From Caulobacter rhizosphaerae (GTDB lineage Bacteria; Pseudomonadota; Alphaproteobacteria; Caulobacterales; Caulobacteraceae), in contig NZ_CP048815.1 of assembly GCF_010977555.1 (NCBI RefSeq), positions 4,890,501 through 4,954,500 of the forward strand: a DNA stretch of 64,000 nucleotides. Direction: 5' to 3'. Each line of letters opens with the position of its first letter. Position 1 is the stretch's first letter. The translations under genes and the position numbers were made by a program. The notes under the pieces were generated by a model, which saw nothing but the letters and a program-made list of their open reading frames with translations, had not been told where the DNA came from and did not search any database. This document shows, piece by piece, positions 63,530 through 64,000 of the stretch.

Positions 63530-64000
63530 GTTCTCTCTGCACCCACGCGGCGCGGTCAGTGAAGCAGGTTACGAGTTTGTCGTTGATAGGATGCGGGGCG
63601 CCATCGGCAGCGATCTGGTCGCGCACGGCTAACGCCTGATCTGGAAGCTTGGCGGCCACGTCCGCGATGCGGTCGCGCACCATCTCAAAGTCGAGCCTGT
63701 TCTCCTCCGCGAAGCGGCTCCAATGTTTCAGACTAATGCCCTGTAGGCGGTATTCGCCTCCAAGCTTCATTGCCAGCTTGATGTCCTGAAACTGCACTTG
63801 CGGGCTGTAGGGCAGAATGCTCGCCACATCGTAGATCGGCGCGAGACGATGGGTTCCGGCCGCGCCAAGCAGCACGGAGAAATTTTTGGCATGGGCGTCC
63901 GAACCACCGACGATCCAATTGAAGATCGAGGCCATGACGAGGGCGTCGATGTCCTCCTGCGGATTGGCGGAAACTTCCCGTAGCAGGCTGATCAAATCCT
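63513..64000 (-). CDS. hipA: HipA-type kinase, C-terminal part (runs off window)
   Basis: A Ser/Thr kinase-like type II toxin; HipA inactivates glutamyl-tRNA synthetase in E. coli. Only about 162 C-terminal residues are in the window; the N-terminus lies beyond 64000. The catalytic and metal-binding loops are seen: '[18 protein letters not shown]' (Asp in SDAHAKNFS) and '[10 protein letters not shown]' (Asp in YDVAS). The stop TAG is at 63513-63515, and the RTX frame begins inside it. Confidence 0.85.
   Translation of the reverse strand, partial: DLISLLREVSANPQEDIDALVMASIFNWIVGGSDAHAKNFSVLLGAAGTHRLAPIYDVASILPYSPQVQFQDIKLAMKLGGEYRLQGISLKHWSRFAEENRLDFEMVRDRIADVAAKLPDQALAVRDQIAADGAPHPINDKLVTCFTDRAAWVQRELAKAP

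Overview
The window is a stretch of GC-rich alphaproteobacterial chromosome, most likely from Caulobacter or a close relative in the Caulobacteraceae. The evidence is the gene content and order: ftsH-tilS, the tol-pal cluster followed by ruvCAB, yebC, pseudaminic-acid genes of the flmC/flmD/neuB type, nadA-nadB-nadC, and the families of short palindromic repeats between genes. This is inferred from gene families, not from a database match. I recognise no rRNA, tRNA or CRISPR array.

Region by region. 1-13.3 kb (almost all minus strand) is a housekeeping block: a YbjN-like secreted protein, ftsH, tilS, then cpoB, pal, tolB, tolA, tolR, tolQ and ybgC (the Tol-Pal envelope machine), a small divergent parDE-type toxin-antitoxin pair, and ruvB, ruvA, ruvC. 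13.4-22.1 kb holds membrane proteins, a nucleoside hydrolase, mgtC, yebC, an AT-rich orphan gene, ohr, a large secreted hypothetical protein, a ymdB-type phosphodiesterase and fthC. 22.1-24.1 kb is the most accessory part: an IS110-family element with a probable bridge RNA has inserted between fthC and a two-gene module encoding a 63-aa protein and a TIR/deoxyribosyltransferase-like protein. 24.4-35.4 kb carries a ClC transporter, a MarR regulator, an aminotransferase, carB, small proteins, poxB and a glutathione transferase. 35.6-44.2 kb has greA, an ELM1-like gene, the pseudaminic-acid genes pseF/flmC, pseG/flmD and pseI/neuB, trxB, a cell-wall hydrolase and dps. 44.2-54.3 kb has a hybrid histidine kinase, a very large DUF3857/TPR protein and the NAD biosynthesis operon nadA-nadB-(Uma2)-nadC, preceded by two operator-like dyads and a terminator-like hairpin. 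54.5-64 kb has a secreted probable glycoside hydrolase, a MoxR ATPase/VWA-metallopeptidase pair, a multi-heme-ligand membrane cytochrome divergent from a MocR regulator, an RTX repeat protein that looks 5'-truncated, and the C-terminal part of a HipA kinase running off the right edge.

The strongest non-routine signal is the IS110 element. Its 5' non-coding region folds into a stem-loop plus two looped hairpins. One loop is complementary to the right target flank and the other is identical to the element's right end. Removing 22110-23270 restores a compact gene junction. Other leads are the TIR-like module itself, the nadA leader, the MoxR/DUF2201-like pair, and palindromic repeats that were accepted in-frame inside tilS.
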